From positions 186,001-250,000 of the forward strand of contig JAEHOE010000075.1 of NCBI GenBank assembly GCA_016858145.1: DNA of 64,000 nucleotides, given 5' to 3'. The stretch comes from Edaphochlamys debaryana (taxonomy: Eukaryota > Chlorophyta > Chlorophyceae > Chlamydomonadales). This document shows, in pieces, positions 25,013-39,500 of this stretch. The translations under genes and the position numbers were made by a program. The notes beneath the pieces were generated by a model, which worked only from the letters and a program-made list of their open reading frames with translations, had not been told where the DNA came from and did no database searches. Numbering within the stretch: the first letter of the stretch is position 1; every line of letters begins with the position of its first letter.

Positions 25013-28000
25013 CTACTTGCCCGCCAGCACCCAGCCCCGGGGCAGGGTGGGGTTCTCGGCCCTCCGCGGGAAGTCGAAGCGCCACGAGTTGCTGGCCTTG
25101 TAGACCACCGACTGGCAGCCGCCGCCCTCGAAGCAGAAGACCTCCTCGCTGTGCGACTCGCTCACGGTCTCCAGGCCAACCTCCGTCTGCAGGGGAAGTG
25201 GCCGCACATAGTTTGGGCGGGGCGGCGGGCATGGGGCATAACCCAGATCGGAACGAACGTGACAGGAAGAGATGCCAGGCAGCTGCCACAGGGTTAGCAC
25301 AAGCAAGCCCCTGTCCCAGGCGCCAAGCCCCGCACCCGCTGCTCCTTGGACGTGGTCCACACAGCGGCTCCCGTCTTCTTGGTCACGAAGCCAGCGGCCT
25401 GGGAGGGGTGGGGGTGTCATGGCAATCACGGTGAGAGACAAACGGTGGTAATTCAGGTCAAATAAAGGAACGCTTAGATTCCGCCTGCCAGTTCACCTCC
25501 TCCGTCGATGCTTCAGGCCTGCCTCTCGCATTCCCGCCCCCCCCCCAACACACCAGCGCCTCCCACCTGCAGCACCTCTAGCATGCGCCCCCACTTGAGC
25601 ACGTGGCGGTCGGTGTCGTCAAAGAAGGACCCCAGCACAGTGGCCGCCGTGTTGCCGCGCCTGCACGCGGTTGGGCGGGTTTATATGTTGAGTGGTGCCC
25701 GAGGCCGTGTGTTCGGGGCTGCTCATGTGAGCCAGGAAATCGTGGGCACGGCAGAGAGCCGGCCAGCCTTAGATGCGGAACCAAAAGCCCGAGAACCCGA
25801 ACGAAGCCCGAAGCTTGTGTGTGTGCAGCGGTGCAGAAGCCAGGAAGGCAACGGGTATGCGGCACGGTGGTGGCGGTTGGTGGGGGGCTGAGACTCCGAG
25901 CTGCCCACGCGCGTGACCCCGTCATCAGCACAGCCCCTCGCCGCGCTTCCCTGCACCGCCCGCAGACCCATCTCATCCTTACCCCGCCCCAAGCTCCCGG
26001 CGCACCTCAGGGGCACGCGACAACATCTGCTCTTACCTGTGCTGCCGGCCGATCCACCTCGTTCCCACCGGAATCCCCCCCTTCCCACCCCCCGCGCCGC
26101 CTCACTTGTCCAGGGCGCTGCCGCCGCTCCTGAACGCCAGCGCCAGGCTCTCCTCCCCGCCGTGCCCCCGCCGCTTCTGCGTGGCGCCGTACAGCACCGC
26201 CACGGCCGAGTCGCCCGCGCGGTTGCGCAGCCCCGGCTTGGCCCCCCCCGCCAGGAGAGCCGCGAACAGCTCCGAGGAGCGGACGTCCTCTGCGGCCTGT
26301 GGGTGGCGGCGGTGGGGTGTGGGGGACGAGGGGGGCGGAACGGAGAGGCGGGATGGGGTGTCGTGGGTACAGGAACGAGCGGCGCACGGGTCAAGGCACG
26401 GCCCTGAGCGCTCGAGCTCAAGCTGCACTGCCCTGGCATCAGCCGTGGCATCATGCGTCCCTGCCACCTCATTCCGCCCCCTCCCTCCGTCCCAGCCCCA
26501 CCCGCAGCCCCGCCCCCCCCCAAACACACACCAGGTGCAGCGCCGTGTTGCCGTCGCTGAACCGCGCCAGGTTGGGGTCCGCCCCCGCCGCCAGCAGCGC
26601 CTGCAGCGCCTCCAGGGGCCGGGCCTTGCCCAGGGGGTCCAGCTCCACCACCTGAGGTGTGGGGGGGAGGGGGGCAGGAGGTGGCTGCAGCGGGACAGCC
26701 AAGGCGTGAGCTCCAGCAGGAGGTTGCGGATGCCAAGGACAAGACGATACGTATAGCTAGAGGGAGGCGAGCGGGGAGGATGCAGGGAGGGTGCGTAAAG
26801 GCCTAGCGTAAAAGGACGGCTTGCAGTGGGTTTGGTGAGCGCCGCGAGGCTGCTCCGGCCCCTGCCAGCTCTCCCTCCGCGCCACCCGCCCCTCACCCGG
26901 ATGATCGGCGCGCTGCCCTGCACGAACTTGTTGGGCTTGGCCCCCGCCCGCAGCAGGCGGCGCAGCAGGTCCAGCTGCTGCTCGTCGGCCCGGGAGCCAC
27001 ACACCATCCACAGAGCCGTCTCGGAGCCTGGGGAACCGGGGGGGGGGGAGGCGAGGGGGCGCCGAGCTGGGTGGCGGTGCGTGAGTTGAAAGGGACGCAC
27101 GGGTGCCCGTGACCCGACCCGCCCGTACGACCCGGTCCTCCTGACCCGCTTCTTCTCCTGCATTAACATGACCCCTTCCCCGACTCGATCCCCTCTCGCG
27201 GCCCCACCCGTCTTGGTCTCCCGGTCTACGTCCAGGCGGGGGTGTGCCAGCAGCTGCGCCAGCAGCCCCGGCCGCAGCTTGCCGGGCAGCAGGCACAGGT
27301 GCAGCGGCGCGTAGCCGTCGCCTGCGGAAGGACGGGGTGTGAAGAGGCGGGAGAAGGGGAGGGAGAATGGGCGGGAGGGAGTAGGATGGTCCGTGCTCTT
27401 GGAGCAGCCCCCAGGCGGAGAGGGCGCAGCAAGGCCAGCAGCAAGAGGATGCAGAGTGTCGCCACTGCCCCGCAGATCCCCCGCTCTGCCCCGCCCGCCA
27501 CCCCTGCACCCTGCACCCACCCGAGGGCGCGTTGGGGTCCGTGCGGGGGTCCCCAAGCACCGCCCTGGCCGCCTCGAGGCTGGCAGCGCCGCCCCGCGCC
27601 GCCGCCGTCAGCAGCGTCTCGCGCTGGCCCTGGAACAGCGACTGCGCGTTGGGGTCGGCGCCGCGGGACAGCAGGCGCTGCGGGAGCGGGGCGGGAGGGC
27701 AGGAGGGCAAGTGAAGGGGGCGGAGGCTAGGGTTACGGTACAGGTGAGGCGAGGGAAAGGTGGGGATGCCGAGGAAAGTACGGTGCGGCCTGCGGCCGCG
27801 GCCCTGAAGGGGCCGGGGCGCCCCACCCACCCGCGTGAGCGCCTCGTACTCCCGAATGGCGACCGCGAAGAGGGGGTGCTGCTGCGTAGAGGGGCAGGGG
27901 CTGCTCAGGTCGGCGCCCCTGGGGGGTGGGGGAGGCCGCGTGGGGAGGCAGCGGAAGGGAGTGGGGGAGGGGGGTAGAGGGTGTCAGCGTTGGTTGCGGG

Positions 28001-31000
28001 GACATGGTGGTCGGTGCAGTGCCAAGGTCTGAGGCTGCACGCAGCACGCAGCATGCAGCACGCAGCATGCAGCACGCAGCATGCAGCACGCAGCATGCAG
28101 CACGCAGCATGCAGCACGCAGCACGCAGCATGCAGCACGCAGCATGCAGCACGCAGCATGCAGCATGCAGCACGCAGCATGCAGCACGCAGCATGCAGCA
28201 TGCAGCATGCAGCATGCAGTGTCTACTCGTCCCTGCTGCTCCCTGCCTCCCCGCTCACGGTGTGTCTGCCAGCAGGGTGATGATGGTTGCTGCGGCCTCG
28301 GCCTTGTCCCTCCTCTCCACGACCTGGGGGGGGGCGGGATGGGGGCACGTGGAGAGCACAGGTTGGTCACCATGTTGCAGCCGGGGGCGGCGGCCAGGGC
28401 AAGCAACCAGGCTGCGCCTGTGCGGCGCGGCGCTTTGGTGTGGACGGGCAGGGGCAGGAGGGAGTGGACCGTTCTGTGGTGTGTCTGCGCCTGCGCCGGC
28501 ACTGGTGCAACGGGGCAGATGCGCGCGGGCCCGTGGTCCCCGGGCAGGGGTACGTGCCAGCCCCCCCCCCCCCACCTTGTCCGGCCAGGGCAGGCGGTCC
28601 ACGACCAAGTGCAGCGGCCGCTCTCCTGCCCGGTTGGTGGTGTTGACGTTGGGCTTGCGGGACAGCAGCGCGCGGCAGACCTGGGAGGGGCGGGGGGGCG
28701 GGGCAGAGAGACGCGAGGATGTGGGTTGGTTGGGGCGCAACGGACGACGCCACTCCAACGTCTCTACGCCGCCTGACTCGAGACCTCTGTCCCAACCCCG
28801 CCTGATGCCCCCCGCCCCACCTGCACCCCCAGGTGCCGTGCCGCCAGGTGCAGGGGCGTGTCTCCGTCCGCCTCGCTGGGGAGGCAGGGGTCGGCGCGGT
28901 GCTCCAACAGGTCCTGGGGTGGGTGGTGGAAACGAGATGGGGACGGAGGGAAACACACACCTTCCAGCGTCTCCACCTGCTCCTTTTTTTGCACGTGACG
29001 CTCTCATCGTCCCCACATCCCCAGCTGCAGTTGCCCCCCTCTCCCGCCCTTCACCGTCCCGCCCAACCCCCGCAGGCCCCATCCCTCACACCTGCGTGAT
29101 GACCAGGTTGTCCAGCGGCACCACCAGGTGCAGCGCCGCCTCCCCCATGCCGCTGCGCAGGTTGGGGTCGGCGCCTTGCGTCAGCAGCTCGTGCACTACC
29201 TCGGCGTCCTGGGGGGGGGGGGAAGGGGAGGGGAGGATGCGAGGTTGGTGAGGATGGGGAGGGGGGAGGGGTGGGTGGGTTGACAGGTGAGTGGAGACGT
29301 GAAGCCCGCTGCGCCCGCCTGACCCATGCACCCCTTGCAAGCCGCGAAAAAGCCAAGCAGCAGCACCCGGGCAGCAGTGCCCGACACACTGCACTTCCAG
29401 GGCTGATCTAGGGCTGCTGCGCACCTCCTTGGCCGCGGCGATGTGCAGTGGCCCCTCGCGGGCTCCGTTGAGCAGGTTGGGGCTGGCCTGGTGGGACAGG
29501 AGCACCTGTGTGGGTGGGGGGCGAGGGGGAGAGGGGCGTGTGGCGGTTGATAGGGATGATGCATTTCCAATGGGCGCGTCGAGAAAAAGATGCTTGCATG
29601 TCTGTCTAGAGACATGGAGACTGCGCGCAACGCCGCACCACGCCGCCAGCTCCCCGCCCCGGCACCTGCCCTACCCCCGCCCCCCTGTGCGGCCCCACCT
29701 TGACGCTGGCGGTGTCCGAGTGCCGCGTGGCGATGTGGAGGCCCGTGTCGCCTGGGGGGGGGGGGACGGCCGAGGGAGGGAACCGCACGAGTCAGGTCAC
29801 ATGCAGAGCCCCCGAGCCCCCTCCAGCCTCCAGCACCCACCCCCGCTCACCCTCTTTGTTCTGCACGTTCCGCTCGCACCCCGCCTCCAGAAGCAGCCGC
29901 AGCACGGCCGGCGGCCGGGCCCGCAGCTGCGCGGTGGCGCGGCGGCAGGCCAGGTGCAGCGGCGCGTTGCCCGCCTCGGGCTCCTGCGGCCGTGAGGCGG
30001 GGGCGGAGGCGGAGGGCAAGGAGGGGAGTTGAGGAGAAGGAGAATGAGGAGTGACGAGGAGAAGGAAAAAGAAGAAGGGGAGCGAGCAAGGTGCCGGGGC
30101 GCAGCCAGCGGAGGCAGAGCACAGGCCCAGCAGGGGCCCATTTGAGGCCCATTTGAGGCCCAGGCACCATCCAGTGCGAAACCCCGCCCTTGCCTCCGCT
30201 ATCACCTCCGCTACAACCCGACCCAGCACCAGCTCCCAAAACCACTTACCCCCCCCCCCCCTTACCTTGACGTCGGGCCGCGCCTTGGCCCCCAGCAGCA
30301 GCCCCGCCAGCGCCTCCGTCTGGTGCAGGGCCGTGAGGTGCAGGGGCGCCCAGCCGCGGGCCGTGAGCTGGTCGGGGGCGGCGCCGTGGGAGAGGAGCGC
30401 CTGGGGGTTGGGGGTGGGAGGGAGGAGGGGAGGGCATTGGGGTGGGAGAGGGCCGTGTGGAAAGAGCGGGGGAGTGGACGGAGGTGGGAAGTGGAGAGGT
30501 GACCCGGGGGGCAAGGGGAGTCGGGCGAGCCGCGAGGACGGGGCTCCAGAACGGACCCGGGACCAGTTGCTGCCGCCTCACACGCCCGACCACGCACGCC
30601 CCACCCCAACCACGCCCCCGCCCCACCTTGACCACCTCCTGGCGGGGTGCGCCCTGCGCCGTGCAGTCCGTGAGGAAGTGCAGGGGCGCGCGGCCCTCCT
30701 CGCCCTCGGCCTTGGAGGGCAGGTTGGGGTCGGCAGGGGGGGAGCTGGGGAGGGGGGGCGGGAAGGGGGAAACGACGGCGGGAAAGGGGTAGAAATTACC
30801 CGCAGAGGTTTGTGGTGGCGCAACCAGGAATCAGGCATGGAGCGAGCTCAGATACACACGCTGGCAGTTTCCCTGCATTCCTTTCCCGAATCCCGATGCG
30901 GCTGTGCTCGCACCCCTCACCCACCTGCCCAGCAGAGCCTCTATCAGGGCCTGCTCGTCCACCGCGCTCCGCTCATTGCCCGCCCGCAGCCTGGGGGAGA

Positions 31001-33438
31001 GGGAGCGGGCGGCGGGTGGAATGTGCGAGCAGGAGGGTTTGGGCTACCCCACACGCGTGCCCAAATGTGCTGTACGACACCCCTCAACCCCAGCCCCGTA
31101 CCGCCCCATCGTCCACCCGCAAGGCACCGCACCGCAGCGAAACCCATCCGCGCGCCTTGGGGCCCAGCTCTTCACCCTCACTCCACCCTCCCATCCCCCC
31201 ACCTCCTTGCGGGAAAGTGCAGCGGCACGTGTCCCTCCTTGTCGTACAGGTTGGGCTGCGCACGTGCGCCCAGCAGCTGCCGCGCCACGCCCAGGCGGCG
31301 GGCGGGCGGGAAGCGCAGGCCCCCGACTGCGTAGTGCAGGCCTGTCTTGCCCAGCTTGTCCTGGGGAGGGTGTGGAAGGGGCGAGACAGCGATGCTGAGG
31401 GGGGAGAACGGGTGTCGTTGGGGGAGGCTCGAGGCTGGAAAGCAGCATGTGAGGTTGTGCCAGGCACACGGGTACCCAGCCCCCATCCCTCACCCCACCC
31501 CACCCCACCCCACCCCACCCCACCCCACCCCACCCCACCCCACCCCACCCCACCCCACCCCACCCCACCCCACCCCACCCCACCCCACCCCACAACCCCC
31601 GCCCCCCACCTGCAGGTCGGGGTTGGCTGCGTGCCCCAGCAGCTGTCCGATGATGGCCTCGTTAACCCGCAGCACGGCGTAGTGCAGGCAGGTCTGGGGG
31701 GTGAGTGGGTGGAGAGGGGTTGGAGGGGCAGGGGCGTGGGTGGGTGGAGGGGGTTGGAGGGGCAGGGGGGTAGGGGGGGAAGGGAGCAGGGACGGAGGAT
31801 GGAGGGGGGAAAGGGAGCAGGGAGGGAGGGTTGCAGGTAGAAAAGCGAGAGGCAGCTTGAGGGGTTGAGGTAGCTTGCCGGGTGGCGCCGGAGGGCTGGA
31901 GATGGCGGAGCAACGGCAGGCCGGAGCGCCGGGCAGGGCAGAGGCTCGTGACACCATGGGGATGCTGCTCACAGCCCCCGCCCTCACCCGCCCCACCCCC
32001 CCTCACCCGCTCGTCCTTATCCCGCACGTCCAGGTCCGCCTTGCTGTCCGCCAGCAGCCTCACCATGGGGCCCTGCTGCGCCAGGGTGGCCAGGTGCGCG
32101 GGCGTGCGGGCGTACTTGTCCTAGGGGTGGGGTGGGGTGGGGTGGGGGTGGAGTGTGTGGGGCAGGTGAAGGGGATGAGCGGGAGGTGGGGGGCACGTGT
32201 CAGCGCGGGTGTGCGCCCTCCTCAGCCCCCACAAGCCTGCTCGCACCCCCACCCCCACCCACACACAAACCTGCAGGTTGAGGTTGGCCCGGTATCCCAT
32301 GACCAGTCCGGCGCCCCCCGTGTCGCCCTTCTCCGCCGCGTAGTGCAGAAGGGAGCGCTGACTGTTGGGGGGGGGGGGTTAAGGGGGAGGTGGTAGAGGT
32401 GAGGGAAGGTCGCGGGGGGCATGATCAAGGTGGGCCGGAGGAGGAGGGGCTGCAGGAGGAGAAGCAGAGCGTACGCAGACTGCCCAGCCAGGCACAAGCC
32501 ACGCCAAGCCCCTACCCGCAGCGCATGCCTTCGCGCCCCCGCCTGGCAGCCCGGCAGCCGCGCCTCGTCGGTCCCCTCTTGCCCCGCCTTTCACACACAC
32601 ACACACTTCGCCCTCCCCCCTGCTCACAGTCCGTCCTGGACGTCGGGGCTGGCTCGGGCGTCCAGCAGCAGCCGCAGCATCACTGGGGGGCAGGGGGGGG
32701 GGAAGAGGGGCTCGGCGGAGGGGGGAGTTCATAGCTGAGCGGGAGTACAGGGGGCCAGGGAGGCTAGGGCCAGCAGGCCAAGGGAGCCCATGAGCATGCG
32801 ACAAAAGACCTCGAGCACAACGGCTCTCGGCCAACACAACATCGCCTTCCACACATCGAGATCCCGCGCCGACCGGGCGGTTCGGAGCTCCGGACCCGAC
32901 CCGCGTGTGAGCCCCCCGCCCTGCGCCCCCGGCCCCCCCCCGGTTCCCACCCGTGCTCTTGTGCTTGCCGTAGGCTATGGCCCATGCGTAGTGCAGCGGG
33001 GCCTTCTGGTTGGCGTCCAGCAGGTTCAGGTCCGGGCTGGGCGGGGAGGGTGGAAGAGAGGAGCGTGGCTTGCGGTGGTGGCGGTGGCGGTGGCGGTGGG
33101 GGACATGTTCCGCAGGCGCGGCACCAGCGCCCTGTTTGCCCACCACCGGTGCGCGGCCATGGGCTACAAACACGCGGTGTCGCAAGCGCCCATGCCCCCT
33201 GCAATCCGATCCCCCCCTCCCCCCCTCCCCCCCTCACCGGTACTCCACCAGCACCTTGAGCGGCTCCAGGAAGTTCTTGAAGGCGGCCCAGTGCGCGGGG
33301 GTGCGCTCGCGCGCCTTGGGCAGCTCGTCGCGCCGGTCCACGTCCCAGCCCTGGGGGGGGAGGGGGGAGGCGGTGTGCGTGAAGGACTGCTCGCATATGT
33401 GTGTGTGTGTGTGTGTTGAGGATGCGTAGGGTGGGCGC

Positions 33439-33514
<76 letters not shown>

Positions 33515-36500
33515 ACCGTATGCAAGGCCGTAAAGCGAACGCAGAGCGGGAGTGCACCAAGAGCATACAGTGCGGATCTGGCCGTTAAGCAAATGTGCCT
33601 CGCGCTTTTGCGAACCACCACCCTGCCCCTGGCCCCCGGGCCCCCACCTTCACGCACAGCAGGCGCGTGCATGCGGGCAGGTTGCGGGCCACGGAGCGGT
33701 GCAGGGCGCAGGGGAAGGCCTGGGGGCAGAGGGCGTGAGTGTTGGGGACGTGTTGGGTTTCAGGGGACGAGCGGGCAGCAGCACGACCCGAGGGACCCCA
33801 GCGGAGGAAGGTGGCACACAAGCGGCCCGCAGCTCTGAGGGACCAAGCTCTGAGGTCACATGGCCGCACCCCAGTCGGTCCCACAGGTCATCGTACCCCT
33901 TTCATGCCCCCTCTGTGCACCCCCTTCCCAAGCCCCCCCCCACCAGGCACTCCATGGCGGATTTGAATTCGGGCGGCGTGAAGGGCTTGTACGGCAGCAT
34001 GACAAACGTATCTAGAAGCCGGTGCCGCGCGATGGGGCTGACCAGGATGCCCAGGCCCTGGGGGGGGGGGGTGGAGGGTGAGTCAGGCAGGGCTTGGCGG
34101 GCGGCCGTGAGGCTAGCATGCGCATCCATACAGTACCACGGCACCGTGGTACTACTACGGTAAGACTACAGTACTACCGTACTACTGCGGTACTACCACG
34201 GTTCTACGGCACTTTAGTACCACTGACCATAATTGGTGTTTGGCACTGTGTTGTCTCTCTTTCACACTAATGCTCTCCCTGGTAGTGTTCGGCGGGAAGG
34301 CTTCCTAAGGACCAAGCAACCGCCAGGCGGCGGGTTTGCTGGGCGGTTTCGAGCAGGCCACCGCACCCCCCACCGCACCCCCCACCCCACCACCCCCACC
34401 GCTCCCAACTCCCCACCCCACCACCCACCTGGTCCGCTATGGCGAAGCGCGTGAGAGACCTGTTGACGGACAGCGCCTTGGCCAGCATGTTGCGCTCAAC
34501 CAGCTTGAGCACCACGTTGACCTTTGGGGGGGTGGGGTGGGGTGGGGAGCGGGGGAAGAGGGGCGTGTGGAAGAGGGTCGGGAGCAGGGTTGGAAGCCAA
34601 TGGAGCAGGGAAGTGACGGTCGCTGGCCGCCGGCGCCCTGCCCGTGCCCAGGGGCCCCTGCCTGCGAGGGCACGGGCCCGGACCCGTGCGGGCCACGGTC
34701 TCACCTCGAAGTCAACCGCCGCGTTCTCGCGGAGCTCCAGGTACGGCAGCGCCTCCGTCATGCGGATCAGGCGGTACTGCACGGTTCGTACGACATCACC
34801 AGGAAAGGCGGTCAGCGACGCGACATGCAAGACAAGCAAGCAGGTCCAGCCGAGTAGTGCAGCCGGTTCCCACACGCCCTCCCCCTCCCCACACGCCCCC
34901 TCCCCCTCCCCCCCCCTCACCAGCTGCTGCCCGAACGTGAATCCGTTCCGCATGGCCATGAGCTTTACCTCGTACGCGTTCTTCACCAGGCCCAGGATGG
35001 ACATGATGAAGGACAGGACGATGAGCGCGGGGGTCTGGGGGGGGGTGAGGTGGTGGTGGTGGGCGAGAGGAGGGCGGGGTTTGCGCGGTGCAACAGCGGA
35101 GAGAGGAGCAGTGCAGCGCTGCGCAAATCGGCCACTCATTCCGCACGCCCCGCTGTCTGCCGCGGCCTGCCCTGCCCCTGGTGGATAGTGCTCCTCCCTG
35201 CTCCCCCCCCTCCCCTCCCATCCACCTAGCACCCCCATACTCCCCCCTCACGTCCGTGTTGAGCCCCAGGGACAGGATGACCAGCTGTATGACCGACTGC
35301 GGCAGCGACTCGAACACGCACTCCACCACCACCCGAATGCGTCGGTAGTAGGCAAGGAAGGCGCCCACCTGACAGGGGGGGGATGGGGGGGGGGGGGTAG
35401 GAACAGGAGGAGGGTGGCGGTGGGGGCGGGTGTGAGGCCGAGCGGGATGTGTACGGCCCCCTCCCACCTGCTAGATCCCAGCCCCCCCACGCCCACGCAC
35501 ACCCCTCCGGCTCTCCGCCGCGCCCACGTTTCCCTGGCTTCAACGAGCAGCCCTGAACACACCCCCACCTGCTCCAACAGTACGTGTATGCGGCCTGTAT
35601 GCTCGCGACTGCACTAATACCTTCACACGCGCCGACCCCACACACCCTCTCCCCCCCCACACACACCCTGCCCCAGCAGCCCTGAACACACACACCTGCT
35701 CCAGCAGCACGTTCTCCTTGTACTCTGATCGGCTGACGCTGGTGGCCACAGAGGCAGCGTCATCGTCGGAGTAGGCCCCGCCGGAGCGACCGTCGGCGCT
35801 GTCCTCGTCGATGTCGGAGCCCTGGGCCGGGCCCGGCGGGGCCCGGCCCGGGCCCGAGCCCGGGCCCGCCTGGGCCCGGGCGTCGGCGAAGCCCACGCCC
35901 CGCCGCTCCCCGCCGGCCTTGAGCGGGGAGGCGCTGGCGGAGGCGGAGGCGGCGGGGGAGGCGCCGGGGGTGGAGCGGGGCAGGGCGGTGCCGGGGCGGG
36001 AGCAGGCGCTGGCGAGGGCGGGCTTGAGGGCGGAGGGCAGGCGCCGGGTGCCGGGGTCGCTGGAGAGGGAGGCGCGGGGCAGGGCGGGGGCGGAGGCGGG
36101 GGAGGGGGCGGCGGAGCGGCGGGCGAGGGAGAACCTGCCGAGGCCGAGGCCGCGAGAGGGGGAGGCGGGGGCGGAGATGGGGGCTGGGGCGGGGGAGGGG
36201 CGGGCGAGAGAGAACCGGCCGATTCCGCGGGAGGGGGAGGCGGGGGCGGAGGGGGTGCCGGGGGCGCTGGCCCGGGCCTTGGCTGCCACTGGGGGCGCCG
36301 GGAGGCGGGCGGAGGGGCTGGAGGGGGCGGAGCCGACCCCGGGGGCGCTCTTCCGGCCAAAGCCCTGGAAGGCCTCTGCCACAGCCGATGGACCCACCAC
36401 CGGGCCCCCTGGCTCCGCCTCGTCACCCACCTCCACCGCAGCCTCCAAGAGCCCTTCAACCCCAGGCCCTGGGCCTGCCTGGGCCTCAGCTTTGCCGCCC

Positions 36501-39500
36501 CGTATCGGCCCCGCTGGGCCTGCCTGGGCCTCATCCAGCAGGGCCGCAGACCGCACGGTGACCGGTCCCAACAGCTCCTGTGCGGACAGAAGCCGCAGCG
36601 GCAGCCGCTGCTGAGGGGGCGCCTCGTAACAGCGCCGGCTGGCACGAGGCCGCCCCGCCTCCTGCGGCCCGAGCAGCCCCTCCTCCCCACACCCCTCCTC
36701 CTCCTCGCTGCGCCGCCGGCGGCGGCGGAGGGATACTCTTCGGGCCCCGCTGTCCTCGCTGTGCCCCGCCGCCACCATCGGCTCCTCGGCCTGCTGCCGC
36801 CGAGTCAGGGTCAGCCGCAACCCCGGCTTCCCGCCCGCGGCATCGCCAGCCGAGGCCGCGGCGCGGGCCCGGGTCAGGACCAGGTCCCCCGGGCCCGGGC
36901 CCAGGCCCCCGTCGCCATCCTCCCACTCCACCACGCCGCCGTCCGCCTCGGCGCCTCTCCCCACGGGCCAAGCCGCCACCCGGCTGCGACCCGCGGGGCC
37001 CAGCCATGCGGCGCCCATGCGCCTCCGCTGTCCCCGCCGGCAGCCAGGAGGTGCATCCCACTCGTTCCCCGCCCCGGCGTTGGAAGAGTCCGCCCTTTGG
37101 TGTGCCTCCGCCCACAGCTGCGCCCACGCGCCCAGCAGCTGCCGGCTCGCGCGCAGCCACCGGGCCCGGGAGGGCGCCGGAGCCGCCCCGTGTGATGCCG
37201 TCCTGGATCCTGCCGCCGTGGATCCTGCTGACGTGGACTTGTACGGCAGATCTCCGCCAGGGCGACGGCGCGGCGGCTCATCTGCCGGCGTCCACCAGGG
37301 CTCTTCGGAGGCGTCATGTGCGTGCGCTGCAGACCCCTGCTTGCCCGATACGCCTACTGCGGCCGCGCCACCGGCGGAGACAGCACCGCGGTGGACGCAT
37401 GCCGGCGGCCCCGCTCGCGCGCTGACGGCAACGGCGACGGGTGCGGCGGAAGCAGGCAGCGCACCGGTGCAGGCGCTGGGCTCGCTGAGCCGTGCCGCCG
37501 CCAGCGCCGCCGCCAGCTCCGCCCTGCCGCCGCTGCCGCCGCCGCCGCTGCCGGGTGGCCCCTGCGGCGGCGCCAGGCCCCGGAGCAGGGCCTCCAGGCG
37601 CTGGGCGCTGCCGCCCCCCAGTGCCAGGCGGAGGCTGGAGGGGTCGAGCTGGGGCGCGGAGCGGACCTGCGGCCGGGGGGCAGGGGCAAGGGCAGGGACG
37701 GGGGCAGGGGGATTTAGAGGAGTGACCGACGCGCTGGGACTCTCAAACCAAGCACCGGGAGTCAAAACGCAAAGGAGGAGGATGCCATGGTCCTAGAGAT
37801 ACCTTGTAGAGACCCCCTGGAGCCCAGCCCCGCACGCTCACCCGGCCCTCGAACACGGCCATGAGGGTGGTGGCCCCCAGGTCCGCCTGGTCCGCCCGCT
37901 CCGCCTTCTTCTCGCCCTGCTTGACCTCGCGCGTCTCGGGGCCCTGCACGCCCGCGCGCTGGAGCGTCTCGCTCCTGCGGGGGCAGAGCAAGCGGGGAGC
38001 GCGTCAACACACAAGCTGCACACAAGCTGCAGCCCCTCAACGCACAGCACAGCTCCTCAACGGATGACGGCCGTGAGGTGTTGAGCGCTGAGCCTTCGGG
38101 TACCGGCCCCCTTGCTACCACGCCCGCGACCTCCCGGCAGCTTTCACACACGCCCGGGCCCCCCCGCCCCCCCCCCCCGGCCCTCCCGCGCACCTGTCTG
38201 TCCGCTCTCCGTAGCACTCCACCACCCACAGCGCCGCCACGGCCTGGAAGCACATGGCTATGTCGAACGCAAAGGTGCCGGGCAGCAGGCAGGCGTACAG
38301 CTGCGGGGTGGGCGAGTGGGTGGATGTGGGGGGTGGGGCGGGGGTTGACTCGACCGGTTGAGCGCACGTGCAGAGGAGAGGGGGCGGTGGTGGGGTTGCA
38401 GGCATGGCATGGTATGGTCGCGGAGGGCATCCCGAGAGGTATGCGGGCAGCAGCCGCCCCAGCCAAGCCCTGCCCCGCTGCACACAGCCCGGCTCACCGC
38501 TGCTCGCGCCAGCCTGCCTGGGAAGAAGAACACGTCCGTCACGTATCCGCACACGGACACCCACATGATCACGTACTGCTCAATCCATGGGTGGGGGAGA
38601 GGGGTGCGAACGCATGAGGGACCGAGACATGAGGAGCCAAGGAACCAAGTGGGCAAAAAGGCCAACGGACGGTGCTGAAGCTGCATCCCCTGCCGTACAT
38701 GTCGGCTGGCGAGCGCCTTTCTGAGCTACACAGGCTTTGGCCAAAGCCGTTGGCGGGGCTGGTGTGCGGTGCGCAAGGAGAGGTGCACGGTGCCCAGGCC
38801 CTGGCGCGCAAAGCCCCCGGCGCACCTGGAAGAATATGAAGAATAGCATCAGCGCTGCGAAGGTGATCTCGTCTGCGGCGAACAGCTGCTGCACCACCCT
38901 GGGGGGTGGGGGGTGGGGGGTGGGGGGTGCGGTGTGTGTGGGGAGGTTGGGGGTGCGGTGTGTGGGGGGAGGTGGGCGGTGGGGAGGACAGCCCAGGAGG
39001 TGGGGCGGGTACACAGGCGGGTCCTGGGCGAGATGGGCGGCCCGGGCTGCACGGGCTGAGGACCTCTGCATTCAGGACCGGTCCGCTCCGGACCTCTTTG
39101 CCGCCCCCCGCCCGGCCTTGCTGGCCATACAACCTCCACAGCACTCACAGGAAATCGGTGATGACATCTGCGGGAGGGAAATGCAGAGGCGGGAGAGGCA
39201 GGGACCTTACGATAGGGTTAGCATTAGCCGTAGCAGTGCAGCCTGCCCCCGTACTGATACCGCTTGCCTCCGTTCATGCCCGCCCCACCTGCCCAGTAGA
39301 AGCCGCCCGCCAGTAATGCCAGGCAGGCCTTGACGATCTTGTGCCCGGTGGGGTGGCGGTCGCGCCAGTGGCCGTAGCGGATGCCCAGCGGTACCATGAC
39401 GTGCCGCTCGCAGCGCACGAACGGCCAGCAGATGCAGTCTGGGGGATCGAGGGGGAGACAAAGGGTCGACTGGTGATGGGCCGAGGCGTGACGACACGGG

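Noticed and set aside
28034..28219. CRISPR-like repeat array
   Set aside because: Units are 7 bp, contiguous and without spacers; it is a eukaryotic minisatellite.
27926..29251. 441-codon plus-strand open frame
   Set aside because: It runs antisense through gene E exons and the stop-free 7-bp minisatellite; no domain signal and biased low-complexity composition.
30051..31840. Long plus-strand open frames of 427 and 342 codons
   Set aside because: Antisense to E ankyrin exons and, in part, translation of the (ACCCC)n repeat into PHPTP units.
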